From contig WGLQ01000014.1 in NCBI GenBank assembly GCA_016125495.1, forward strand, positions 124,001 through 188,000: DNA of 64,000 nucleotides, given 5' to 3'. This stretch comes from Hyphomicrobiales bacterium (lineage in GTDB: Bacteria; Pseudomonadota; Alphaproteobacteria; Rhizobiales; RI-29). The translations under genes were made by a program, and so were the position numbers. Position 1 is the stretch's first letter, and every line of letters begins with the position of its first letter. The notes beneath the pieces were generated by a model that did not search any database, had not been told where the DNA came from, and saw only the letters and a list, made by a program, of their open reading frames with translations. Shown here piece after piece: positions 8,433 through 16,296 of the stretch.

Positions 8433-9122
8433 ATGACCCCGACCAACGTCAACGCCGATTTTTCCGCCCGCGCCGTCGTGCACGGCGGGATCGCGCCCTG
8501 GATCGCCTCGCCGATGCCCGGCGTCGAGCGCAAGCTGCTCGACCGGATCGGCGGGGAGGTGGCACGGGCGACCTCCATCGTGCGCTATGCCCCGGGCAGC
8601 CATTTCTCGCCCCATACGCACGACGGTGGGGAGGAATTCCTCGTCCTCGACGGCGTGTTCACGGACGAGCACGGCGACTACCCGGCCGGCAGCTACGTGC
8701 GCAACCCGCCGACGACGCGGCACACACCCGGCTCGGCGGCCGGCTGCACGATCCTCGTCAAGCTCTGGCAGTTCGATCCGGACGACCGGGTCTCCCTCCG
8801 GCTCGATACCGCCACACTCCCCCTCGCGGCCCATCCCGATGCACCGGGCGTCTCCTCCCGGCTCCTCTACCGCGACGAGCGCGAGGAGGTGCGCATCGAG
8901 GCCTGGGAGCCGGGTGCCAGGGTGCACCGCCAGATCGAGGGCGGGCTCGAGGTGTTCTGCCTTGCGGGCGGCTTTGCGCAAGGGGGTGACGGTTTCGTTC
9001 CCTGGTCGTGGCTGCGCCTGCCGGTCGGGGCCGTGCTCGAAGCCGAGGCGGGACCGGCCGGCTGCCGGCTCTGGACCAAGGAAGGGCATTTGCGCCACGT
9101 CGCGGCCCCGCCGGGCGCCTGA
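8433..9122 (+). CDS. ChrR-like double-cupin protein
   Basis: A 229-residue cupin. The first domain has the metal-site pattern HFSPHTHDGGEEFLVLDGVF and a distal RNPPTTRHTP, as in the anti-sigma factor ChrR C-terminal domain. The second half repeats the fold in degenerate form (EAWEPGARVHRQIEGGLEVF). The ATG at 8433 follows GGGAGGA. There is no N-terminal zinc-binding anti-sigma domain and no ECF sigma gene beside it, so it is likely a stand-alone metal-binding cupin rather than an anti-sigma factor. Operon with GST and NTF2-like genes suggests a role in reactive-compound or oxidative stress. Confidence 0.87.
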   Translation: MTPTNVNADFSARAVVHGGIAPWIASPMPGVERKLLDRIGGEVARATSIVRYAPGSHFSPHTHDGGEEFLVLDGVFTDEHGDYPAGSYVRNPPTTRHTPGSAAGCTILVKLWQFDPDDRVSLRLDTATLPLAAHPDAPGVSSRLLYRDEREEVRIEAWEPGARVHRQIEGGLEVFCLAGGFAQGGDGFVPWSWLRLPVGAVLEAEAGPAGCRLWTKEGHLRHVAAPPGA

Positions 9123-9190
9123 TCGAAACGAGCCACGCTCGGCGCCGGAGGTTCGAGCGCCCAGCCCACGGCCCGGCGGCGCCGTGCGCA

Positions 9191-10270
9191 TCAAATCGTT
9201 CGGCCGGCCCCCGCAGCCCCGCCGACGAGACCGAGGCGCTCACCGGAATAGACGTTGCGCGCGAGCGGCTCCCACCAGTCGCGGCGCTCGAGATACCAGG
9301 CGACGGTCTTGGCGATGCCGCTCTCGAAATCCTCGCGCGCCCGCCAGCCGAGTTCGCCCTCGAGCTTGCTCGCATCGATCGCGTAGCGGTGGTCGTGGCC
9401 GGGCCGGTCGGTGACATACTTGATGAGGCGCACGTGCGGGGCGCCCTCGGGCCGCGCCTCGTCCATCAGCGCACAGATGCGCTCGACGACCTCGAGGTTG
9501 GTGCGCTCGTTGCGCCCGCCGACGTTGTATTTCTCACCCGGCCGCCCCTTGGCGAGGATGAGATGCAGGGCCCGGGCGTGATCCTCGACATAGAGCCAGT
9601 CCCGCACGTTCGAGCCGTCGCCGTAGACCGGAAGAGGCTGACCCGACAGGGCCTTGAGGATCATCAGCGGAATGAGCTTCTCGGGGAAATGGTAGGGACC
9701 GTAATTGTTGGAGCAGTTGGAGACGATGACGGGCAGGCCATGCGTGCGGTGGGCCGCGAGCGCCAGGTGGTCGGCGGCGGCCTTCGAGGCGGAGTACGGC
9801 GATGAGGGAGCGTACGGCGTCTCCTCGGTGAAGAGCCCGCTGGTCCCGAGCGAGCCATAGACCTCGTCGGTCGAGACCTGGAGGAAGCGGAAGCCGGCGC
9901 GCTCTCCTTCGCCGAGTCCCTGCCAGTAGCCGCGAGCGGCCTCGAGGAGGCGGTGCGTGCCGACGATGTTGGTCTCGATGAAGACGTCCGCGCCGGTGAT
10001 CGAGCGGTCGACGTGGCTCTCGGCGGCAAGGTTCATGATGCCGGTCGGGCGGAACTCGGCGATGGCACGCACCATGGCGGGCTTGTCGGCGATGTCGGCC
10101 TCGAGGAAGCGATAGCGCGGGCTCGCGGCGATGGGCGCGAGGGAGGCGAGGTTGGCGGCGTAGGTCAACTTGTCGATGTTGAGGACGCTGGCGTCGGTCT
10201 CGGCGATGAGATGACGGCAGAGGGCCGAGCCGATGAAGCCGGCGCCGCCGGTGACGATGATGCGCTGCAT
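9191..10270 (-). CDS. rfbB: dTDP-glucose 4,6-dehydratase
   Basis: A 359-residue extended short-chain dehydrogenase that converts dTDP-glucose to dTDP-4-keto-6-deoxyglucose, the second step of dTDP-L-rhamnose synthesis for surface polysaccharides. It has the NAD motif [14 protein letters not shown] at the N-terminus, the catalytic [10 protein letters not shown] motif, the YSASKAAAD active-site Tyr/Lys pair and [18 protein letters not shown]. Length and motifs fit RfbB. The partner genes rfbA, rfbC and rfbD are not in the window, so the gene stands alone here. Its upstream side abuts the 89-bp repeat copy at 10315. Confidence 0.96.
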   Translation of the reverse strand: MQRIIVTGGAGFIGSALCRHLIAETDASVLNIDKLTYAANLASLAPIAASPRYRFLEADIADKPAMVRAIAEFRPTGIMNLAAESHVDRSITGADVFIETNIVGTHRLLEAARGYWQGLGEGERAGFRFLQVSTDEVYGSLGTSGLFTEETPYAPSSPYSASKAAADHLALAAHRTHGLPVIVSNCSNNYGPYHFPEKLIPLMILKALSGQPLPVYGDGSNVRDWLYVEDHARALHLILAKGRPGEKYNVGGRNERTNLEVVERICALMDEARPEGAPHVRLIKYVTDRPGHDHRYAIDASKLEGELGWRAREDFESGIAKTVAWYLERRDWWEPLARNVYSGERLGLVGGAAGAGRTI

Positions 10271-10314
10271 GGGTCCCTCTCGCTGCGGGGGTCGATGGTG
10301 GTGCCGCTTCGGGC

Positions 10315-10403
10315 GGCGGGCGCGCCGCTGGTTGGTCGAGACCTACACCAACCCCGTTGGAGCAAGGTTAAGCCGCCGACCGATCCCTGTTCAACGGCCT
10401 TTC
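10315..10403. repeat. 89-bp direct repeat, copy 1
   Basis: These 89 bases recur at 11911–11999 with three mismatches, same orientation, 1596 bp apart. An internal inverted repeat, GGTTGGT (10330–10336) with ACCAACC (10347–10353), could form a hairpin. This copy lies just upstream of rfbB. The pair brackets a segment with two genes of unknown function. Confidence 0.9.
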
Positions 10404-10461
10404 TGGCCGGACCGGCGGGCGTCGTCCCGGAACGACTGCCTCGAGGCGGTTTTGGGTGCCC

Positions 10462-10932
10462 TCAACGTATGTTGAGGACGTGCCAAGGATAGCCGAGTTC
10501 GCCGCAGCGGTGGCTCGAGAAACCGCTCTGGAAGCTCGCGACGTTTCGCCTCTTGTCGCTGATCTGTCGTTCGATGGAGGCGAGTTGTCGGTCGATGCGC
10601 TCGATGTTCCGGCGATGTCCTTGCGCCTGCGACATCGCCCGCGCGATATCCTGCTGGGTGCGCACACTGTCACGGATACCCTCAGAGATCGTCACGGCCA
10701 AGTCGCCCCGCTCGCCGGCCCGGCGTGCCCGTCCCCGCCCCCCGACGATGCTGACGAACCCATCGAGCATATCGCGAAGGCGCGCCGCGATACCCTCGGC
10801 CTTGTCTAGTCTTGCGACTTCGTCCGCCCGTCGGTCCGACAGTTCTCGCTCGGTTGCTCGCAATGCTCCGAGTTCCTCTCCGAGTGCCTCCAATTCGCTC
10901 GTGATGCGCCGACAAGCGACCTCGCGTTCCAT
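10462..10932 (-). CDS. Hypothetical coiled-coil protein inside the repeat-flanked islet
   Basis: I do not recognise this 156-residue protein. The ATG at 10932 has GGAGAAA a few bases upstream and begins MEREVACRRITSELEALGEEL. Most of the sequence is charged heptad-like helix (LGALRATERELSDRRADEVARLDKAEG; later NIERIDRQLASIERQISDKRRN), indicating coiled coils separated by a Gly/Arg turn (GGRGRARRAGERGD). No signal peptide or membrane segment. A small hairpin, CCTCAAC-GTAT-GTTGAGG (10460–10477), spans its stop codon and may be a terminator. It is divergent from the next gene with 44 bases between start codons. Confidence 0.6.
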   Translation of the reverse strand: MEREVACRRITSELEALGEELGALRATERELSDRRADEVARLDKAEGIAARLRDMLDGFVSIVGGRGRARRAGERGDLAVTISEGIRDSVRTQQDIARAMSQAQGHRRNIERIDRQLASIERQISDKRRNVASFQSGFSSHRCGELGYPWHVLNIR

Positions 10933-10940
10933 TGACTTTC

Positions 10941-10977
10941 TCCGACACCCGACACATTTCGTAGGCTTAGTGTCGGA
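10941..10977. promoter_or_regulatory. Inverted repeat between divergent starts
   Basis: TCCGACAC (10941–10948) is exactly complementary to GTGTCGGA (10970–10977). It fills the gap between the two divergent start codons in the islet, where both promoters must overlap. It could be an operator, or part of a longer leader structure. Support is symmetry and position only. Confidence 0.4.
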
Positions 10978-11810
10978 TGGTTTCGTCGCCGGGGAATAAC
11001 ATCTTGCGGACAACCGGTCTCAGTGCTGGCACGATAAGAACAGGGGCGGTGTCGATCCGTCTGGCCATAGTGGCGCTCGCCCTGTCGTGCCTTGCTGCAC
11101 CGGCATCGGCGTCCGACAATCTGGAACTGGCGCTCGAGTTCTCGCGCTCGCGGGTGCCGCCGATGCCGATCGAAAGCTACCGCCCTCCGGAAGAATTGTT
11201 CACCGCCGCTCAGCTCGCGCGCTATCGCGCTTTCCTGGCGGATGGGAATTGCGCGAAGGCCAGCATCTATCTCGATGCCGCAAGTGGCATACTCGATGCC
11301 GATGGTGTGACACTTCTGGTTTCGGACGAGTTCGCGCGCACCTTCTCGTCGACCGTTGTTCCGCGCGCCTATCCGCAGGTGACCCTCTGCTGGCAACTTC
11401 GCTGGCTCGAGGAAACTCGTATTCCGCTCACCGCCAAGGGGCAGGAGCCGCCAAGGTTCTCGCAACGCGCGGACCTGCCGATGGCTCCCTACAACTGGTT
11501 CGAGGATTTGGAGATCAAACAGAGAAACCACAGCCTCGGAAAAATCTTCTGGTTGGCCCTGATGGGACATGCGCCGGCTCAGATCGTGTTGGCGGAGTTT
11601 TCCGAGAAGGGAGAAATGCTGCAACTGACGCCGCGCTTTGCCTATTTCCTTCTTGCGAGCGCAGCCGGGACGTCGCCGAACGATCCGCGCGTCGCGCCGA
11701 TGCTTGACCGCGCGGCGGCAAGGATCGAGGGTGCCGAACGCAGCACAATCGATGCCCGGGTAGTTGCCGGCCGTCCATGGGACGAACGCGAGCGCATGCT
11801 GGTGGATTAG
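10977..11810 (+). CDS. Exported protein with Sel1/TPR-like helical repeats
   Basis: A 277-residue protein of unknown function. The N-terminal region has a signal peptide (about residues 25–46, SIRLAIVALALSCLAAPASA), predicting export. The mature part has helices ending in LGKIFWLALMGHAPAQIVLAEFSEKG and RFAYFLLASAAGTSPND, which resemble Sel1-like/TPR repeats (alanine–small-residue helix pairs, W-x-x-x-A). Two cysteines (NCAKAS, LCWQL) could pair. The ATG at 10977 has no strong ribosome-binding site; a GTG at 11049 is an alternative that keeps the signal peptide. It is in the islet between the two 89-bp repeats, divergent from a coiled-coil protein gene. Confidence 0.65.
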   Translation: MVSSPGNNILRTTGLSAGTIRTGAVSIRLAIVALALSCLAAPASASDNLELALEFSRSRVPPMPIESYRPPEELFTAAQLARYRAFLADGNCAKASIYLDAASGILDADGVTLLVSDEFARTFSSTVVPRAYPQVTLCWQLRWLEETRIPLTAKGQEPPRFSQRADLPMAPYNWFEDLEIKQRNHSLGKIFWLALMGHAPAQIVLAEFSEKGEMLQLTPRFAYFLLASAAGTSPNDPRVAPMLDRAAARIEGAERSTIDARVVAGRPWDERERMLVD

Positions 11811-11910
11811 GGTCCGACCACCGCACGGCAGGGCGGCGCGGATGGTTCCGATCGACGCGCCGAGGAGGTCGCTGCCAAGGTCTTACACCGACAGGATTTG
11901 GACGGTGACC

Positions 11911-11999
11911 GGCGGGCGCGCCGCTAGTTGGTCGAGACGTACACCAACCCCGTTGGAGCAAGGTTAAGCCGCCGGCCGATCCCTGTTCAACGGCCTTTC
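11911..11999. repeat. 89-bp direct repeat, copy 2
   Basis: Second copy of the repeat at 10315–10403. Its last 13 bases are the 3' end of the enoyl-CoA hydratase gene, including the stop codon and the final Gly-Arg codons, and the same bases are present in copy 1. This layout resembles the target-site duplication left by an element integrating at a gene's 3' end, but no integrase gene lies between the copies. Confidence 0.9.
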
Positions 12000-12778
12000 C
12001 AGACGGGTGGGCGCTTGCCGAGGAACGCCTCGATCCCTCCGCGGAAGTCCTCGCTCATGTAGCAGAGGGTAACGAGGTCGCTGTCGTCGACGCGCGGGCC
12101 CGCCCGGCGCAGACGCGCGAGCGCCTCGCGGGTCGCGCGCATGGTGAGGGGAGCATGGCCGGCGAGCCTTCGGGCAAGGGCGGCGGTCGCCGCCTCGAGG
12201 TCCCCCACATCCGCCAGGACGTCCGAGACGAGACCGATGGAACGCGCCTCTTCGGCCTCGATCAGGCGGGCCGTGAGCACGAGGTCACGCACGCGTGCCT
12301 CGCCAAGGAGCGCAACGAGGCGGGCGAGGGTGGCGGCCGACAGGCAGTTGCCCAGCGTGCGGGCTATGGGAAAGCCGAAACGCATGTCAGCGGTTGCAAG
12401 GCGCAGATCGCAGCAGGCCGCGATCGCCGCCCCGCCCCCGGTGCAGGCCCCCGCGATCGCCGCGATCGTGGGAACGGGACACGCTTCGATCTGGCCGAGC
12501 ACGCGCTCGATCGAGGCCTCGTAGGCGTGTGCATCCGCGGGGCTCTCGAAAACGCGGAACTGGCCCATGTCGGTGCCGGCAGCGAACGCCTTGCCTCCGG
12601 CGCCGGTGATGACGACGGCCTTGACGGAGCCATCCGATGGCTGGCCCGCGAGTAACGCCCCGAGACGCTCGTACATGGCGAAGGTGAGGGCGTTGCGCGC
12701 GTGTGGCCGGTTGAGCACGACGCGCAAGATGCCATCCTCATGTCCAACCAGAAGCTCGTCGCCCGCATCGGTTTCCAT
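11987..12778 (-). CDS. Enoyl-CoA hydratase/isomerase family protein
   Basis: A 263-residue crotonase-superfamily protein. It has the NRPHARNALTFAMYERL start, the first oxyanion-hole region GAGGKAFAAGTDMGQF and the second AGACTGGGAAIAACCDLRLA. The substrate binding Glu of classical hydratases near GNCLSAATLARLV is not obvious, so the exact reaction (hydration, isomerisation or other acyl-CoA chemistry) is open. I use the ATG at 12778 with AAGGAA upstream; an in-frame start at 12874 would add a basic leader unlike the family. It is transcribed alone, and its 3' end overlaps repeat copy 2. Confidence 0.9.
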   Translation of the reverse strand: METDAGDELLVGHEDGILRVVLNRPHARNALTFAMYERLGALLAGQPSDGSVKAVVITGAGGKAFAAGTDMGQFRVFESPADAHAYEASIERVLGQIEACPVPTIAAIAGACTGGGAAIAACCDLRLATADMRFGFPIARTLGNCLSAATLARLVALLGEARVRDLVLTARLIEAEEARSIGLVSDVLADVGDLEAATAALARRLAGHAPLTMRATREALARLRRAGPRVDDSDLVTLCYMSEDFRGGIEAFLGKRPPVWKGR

Positions 12779-13159
12779 GGTTCCTTGCACTCCAGCGCCT
12801 CGTTGCGGAAAATTGTCCGTGCGCCCGCGACCCCTGCCAGCCAAACGACGGGTGAACGATCGCTCCGTTCGCACTTGCCATAGGCGAGGTGCGCCCCAAC
12901 GTCAAAAGAGGCCCTCGCGAGGTCGTGCCGGCCGGCGCGTTCGGCACGAGAGGTCGGACGAAACCGGCGGCCCGCATGCCAGCCATGCGGGAAATTGCGC
13001 GCAAGCCCCGCGCACACCCTTGCCAGGGGGTGGCCGTCCGGCGTTACGTGGCGGACATCTCGGTTCGCGACCTGTCGGCCGGACCGGGAGGCGTTCGGCG
13101 CGGCCCCTTTTCGGCAACACGGACGAAATAGAGCGAGATCCAATGTTGGAGTGCGGATC
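12779..13159. other. Intergenic region between divergent genes
   Basis: 381 bases between the enoyl-CoA hydratase start and the MmgE/PrpD start. It must hold two divergent promoters. I see no convincing gene, no strong hairpin and no clear operator. Open frames here lack ribosome-binding sites and family likeness. Confidence 0.5.
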
Positions 13160-14539
13160 ATGACCGAGATGCAGTCGTTGCCCGAGCCCTCACCCACCTT
13201 TGGCGAGGTCGCGGCCTTCGTCCTCCAACGCCAGAGCAACGCCTTTCCTCCAGAAGTCATCGCCTTCGCCAGGTTGCTGATGCTCGACCTTCTCGGCGTC
13301 GCCGCGGCAGCGAGCGGCATGGATGCCGGGCGCATCGCGCGCGAGCATGCCGCGCGCCACTGGTCGGCGGGAGCGGGCGCGCCGGGCGCGCGCATGATCT
13401 TCGACGGGCGCCGCGTCTCGCTGCCGGGCGCGGCATTCGCGATCGCCACGCAGATCGACAACCTCGACGCGCACGACGGATGGCAACCCTCCAAGGGACA
13501 TGGCGGTGCCGCGCTGCTGCCGGCGCTCGTTGCCTTCGCCGAGGCGGAAAAGGCGGTCTCCGGACCCGACGCACTCGCCGCCTTCATCATCGGCTACGAG
13601 GTCGCCTATCGCTCCGCCTGGGCGCTCCATGCCACCACCACCTGCTATCACACGTCCGGGGCCTGGAATGCGCTCGGCTGCACGGCGATCGGGGCGCGCC
13701 TGCGCTCCATGCCCGCCGATGTTTTCCGTCACGCCCTCGGCATCGCGGAGTATCACGCGCCGCGAAGCCAGATGATGCGCGAGGTCGCCAACCCGAGCAT
13801 GCTGCACGACGGCACGGGCTGGGGAGCGCCGACGGGCGTCTATGCCACGCTCATCGCCGAGGACGGCTTCACGGGCGCGCCGGCGGCGACGGTCGAATTC
13901 GACGACGCGCGCTTTGCCTGGGGGAGCCTTGGCGAGGACTGGCTGACGAACAAGCAGTACATCAAGCCCTATCCGACCTGCCGCTGGACACATGCCCCGA
14001 TCGATGCGGTGCTCGCGATGCGCGCCGCGCACAAATTGACCAGCCGGGACGTGGCGGCCATCGAAATCACCTCGTTCCAGTACGCCATCGACCTCGCCAT
14101 GGGCGTACCCGCATCTTCGCCGGTAGCGCAGTATTCGCTCGCCTGGCCCGTGGCCGCCGCGCTCGTGCGCGGGCATGTCACGGTCGACGAGATCATCGAG
14201 GGCTCGTTCGGCGATCCAGAGATCGGTCGGCTGACACGCGCGACACGGGGCATCGTCGATCCGGTGATCGAGCGCACCTATCCCGAACGCCGGTTGGCAC
14301 GGGTGACGCTGGTGCTGACGGACGGCACCCGGCTCGAAAGCGGCGAGCGGGAGGCCTCCGGTGGACCGCTGCCGCTGCCGAGCGAGGCCGAGGTGCGCGA
14401 CAAGTTCAAGCGCTTCGCCGGTCCGGTGTTGGGCGAGGCGCGGACGGCGCGGATCGAGGAGATGGTGCTCGGGCTCGCGACCGCACGTAGTGACTTCAAG
14501 GCGTTGATCGACGAACTCGCGGCGCCCGGCAAGCACTGA
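13160..14539 (+). CDS. MmgE/PrpD family protein
   Basis: A 459-residue member of the MmgE/PrpD family, whose best-known members are 2-methylcitrate dehydratase and itaconate/aconitate-related enzymes. It is soluble. Family-like segments are the N-terminal helical domain (FARLLMLDLLGVAAAASGMDAG), ATQIDNLDAHDGWQPSKGHGG with the conserved Asp-His pair region, the HTSGAWNALGCTAIGARL segment and QYIKPYPTCRWTHAPIDAV. No citrate-cycle or prp genes are nearby. It sits 74 bases before the MttB-like gene on the same strand, so it may act in the same catabolic route. The exact substrate is unknown. Confidence 0.9.
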   Translation: MTEMQSLPEPSPTFGEVAAFVLQRQSNAFPPEVIAFARLLMLDLLGVAAAASGMDAGRIAREHAARHWSAGAGAPGARMIFDGRRVSLPGAAFAIATQIDNLDAHDGWQPSKGHGGAALLPALVAFAEAEKAVSGPDALAAFIIGYEVAYRSAWALHATTTCYHTSGAWNALGCTAIGARLRSMPADVFRHALGIAEYHAPRSQMMREVANPSMLHDGTGWGAPTGVYATLIAEDGFTGAPAATVEFDDARFAWGSLGEDWLTNKQYIKPYPTCRWTHAPIDAVLAMRAAHKLTSRDVAAIEITSFQYAIDLAMGVPASSPVAQYSLAWPVAAALVRGHVTVDEIIEGSFGDPEIGRLTRATRGIVDPVIERTYPERRLARVTLVLTDGTRLESGEREASGGPLPLPSEAEVRDKFKRFAGPVLGEARTARIEEMVLGLATARSDFKALIDELAAPGKH

Positions 14540-14613
14540 CCGGGCGCTTTGCGCAAAGGCGGTGCCCGCAATCGGCGGCCCGCGCGGCCAACCCCGTGGA
14601 AAGGATCATCACG

Positions 14614-16173
14614 ATGACCGTGCAGGACGAGCAGAGGCGGGGCCGCCGGCCGCGCGTGGGCTCACCGAGGGCCCGGAACGAGACGGTGCAGCGCCTTCCT
14701 CAGCTCGCGTGGCGACAGCCCGAGAACCCCTATCCGGCGCTCGAGATTCTTTCGGCCGACCAGCTCGAAGCCATCCACCTCGCCTCCCTGCGCATCCTCG
14801 AGGAACTCGGCATCGAATTGCTGAGCCCTGCCGCCCGCGCTCTCTTCAAGCAGGCCGGTGCCGAAGTCGACGAGGCGAACGCCATCGTGCGCGTCGACCG
14901 GGGACTGATCGAGAAGGCCATCTCGAGCGCGCCGCGATCGTTCACCCTGACCGGGCGCGACCCGGCCAAGAGCCTCGTCATCGGCGGCAACAGGATGGCC
15001 TTCGGGCTCGTCGCCGGTCCACCGGCAGTGCACGACCTGGTGCGCGGCCGGCGCAGCGGAAACCTGGAGGATTATTCCAATTTCATCCGTCTCGCGCACT
15101 ATTTCAATGCCATCCACATCATCGGCAACCAGGTCTGCGCGCCGATCGAGCTTCCGGCCAACAACCGCCACCTCGACACCTACAACGCCAACCTGACCTG
15201 GAGCGACCTTTCGTTCCATTGCACCTCGATCGGGCGCGGGCGGGCGCGCGACGGGATCGAAATGATGGCGATCGCGCGCGGCATGACGCTCGAGGAGATG
15301 GCCGCGAGCCCCGGCGTCACCACGATCATCTCGGTCAATTCGCCGCGCCGTTTCGACGACAGCATGGCGGATGGCCTCATGGAGATGAGCGCGGCCGGCC
15401 AGTCGGTGTGCGTCACGCCCTTCACCGTCATGGGCGCGATGACGCCAGTGACGCTGGCCGGTGCGCTCGCGCAGCAGAACGCGGAAACCCTCTTCGGCAT
15501 CGCCCTCATTCAGTTGACACGCCCCGGCGCCCCCTCGATCTACGGCGGCTACACCTCGAACGTCGACATGCGCACGGGCGCGCCTGCCTTCGGAACGCCG
15601 GAAAATGCCAAGGCGATCGTCGCCAGCGGCCAACTCGCGCGGCGCTACGGCCTGCCCTACCGCGCATCGCCGACGAACGCCTCGAATGCCGCCGACACCC
15701 AGTCCGTCTACGAAACCGAAATGGCGCTCTGGGCGAGCGTCATGGGACACGTCAACCTGCACTATCACGCCGCCGGCTGGCTCGAGGGCGGGCTGACGGC
15801 CTCCTATGAAAAGCTCGTGCTCGACGTCGAGATGATCCAGCACATGATGGCCTTCCTCGAGCCCATCGTGGTCGACGAGGACACGCTCGCCTTCGAGGCG
15901 ATCAAGGAAGTGCCGACGGGCGGCCATTTCTTCGGCACCCGCCAGACGATGGCGCGGTATGAGACCGCCTTCTACCGGCCGCTCGTCTCGAAATGGCAGA
16001 ACTACGAGTCCTGGCAGGCGGAAGGCGGAGCCGAGGCCACCCAGCGCGCGACGGCGATCTGGCAGCAAGCGCTGAGGGAATACGAGGCCCCCGCCATGGA
16101 CCCCGCCCGACGCGAGGCCCTCGATGCCTATATCGCACGTCGCAAGGAGGAAATCGGCAGCGGCGAGCCGTGA
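14614..16173 (+). CDS. Trimethylamine methyltransferase (MttB) family protein, non-pyrrolysine
   Basis: A 519-residue MttB-superfamily protein. Members of this branch lack the pyrrolysine of archaeal MttB, and here the frame is uninterrupted with no internal amber codon. Characterised non-Pyl relatives transfer a methyl group from glycine betaine, proline betaine or carnitine to a corrinoid protein. The family core is visible in LEILSADQLEAIHLASLRILEELG, GNRMAFGLVAGPPAVHDL, and the barrel segments YGGYTSNVDMRTGAPAFGTPE and NLHYHAAGWLEGGLTASYEKL. The ATG at 14614 has GGAAAGG upstream; an in-frame GTG at 14596 is less likely. No corrinoid protein gene (MttC-like) is in the window. The next gene is a demethylating flavoprotein. 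Confidence 0.92.
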   Translation: MTVQDEQRRGRRPRVGSPRARNETVQRLPQLAWRQPENPYPALEILSADQLEAIHLASLRILEELGIELLSPAARALFKQAGAEVDEANAIVRVDRGLIEKAISSAPRSFTLTGRDPAKSLVIGGNRMAFGLVAGPPAVHDLVRGRRSGNLEDYSNFIRLAHYFNAIHIIGNQVCAPIELPANNRHLDTYNANLTWSDLSFHCTSIGRGRARDGIEMMAIARGMTLEEMAASPGVTTIISVNSPRRFDDSMADGLMEMSAAGQSVCVTPFTVMGAMTPVTLAGALAQQNAETLFGIALIQLTRPGAPSIYGGYTSNVDMRTGAPAFGTPENAKAIVASGQLARRYGLPYRASPTNASNAADTQSVYETEMALWASVMGHVNLHYHAAGWLEGGLTASYEKLVLDVEMIQHMMAFLEPIVVDEDTLAFEAIKEVPTGGHFFGTRQTMARYETAFYRPLVSKWQNYESWQAEGGAEATQRATAIWQQALREYEAPAMDPARREALDAYIARRKEEIGSGEP

Positions 16174-16296
16174 GCCGGCGCCCGCCCCGACCGCTGCCAC
16201 AGGGCCATCCGAGAATGCTACCTCGAGGATCACCCGACCTCGGCCTAACCGCAACGCAGCCGTTCGAAACGCGGACGGAAAACTGGAGAGTACGGA

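Noticed and set aside
8433-9122. ChrR-like anti-sigma factor with an ECF sigma partner
   Set aside because: The protein lacks the N-terminal zinc-binding anti-sigma domain and no sigma gene is adjacent; it fits a stand-alone cupin.
14614-16173. The idea that the MttB homologue is a pyrrolysine protein
   Set aside because: The reading frame is continuous with no in-frame amber codon at the position where archaeal MttB carries pyrrolysine.
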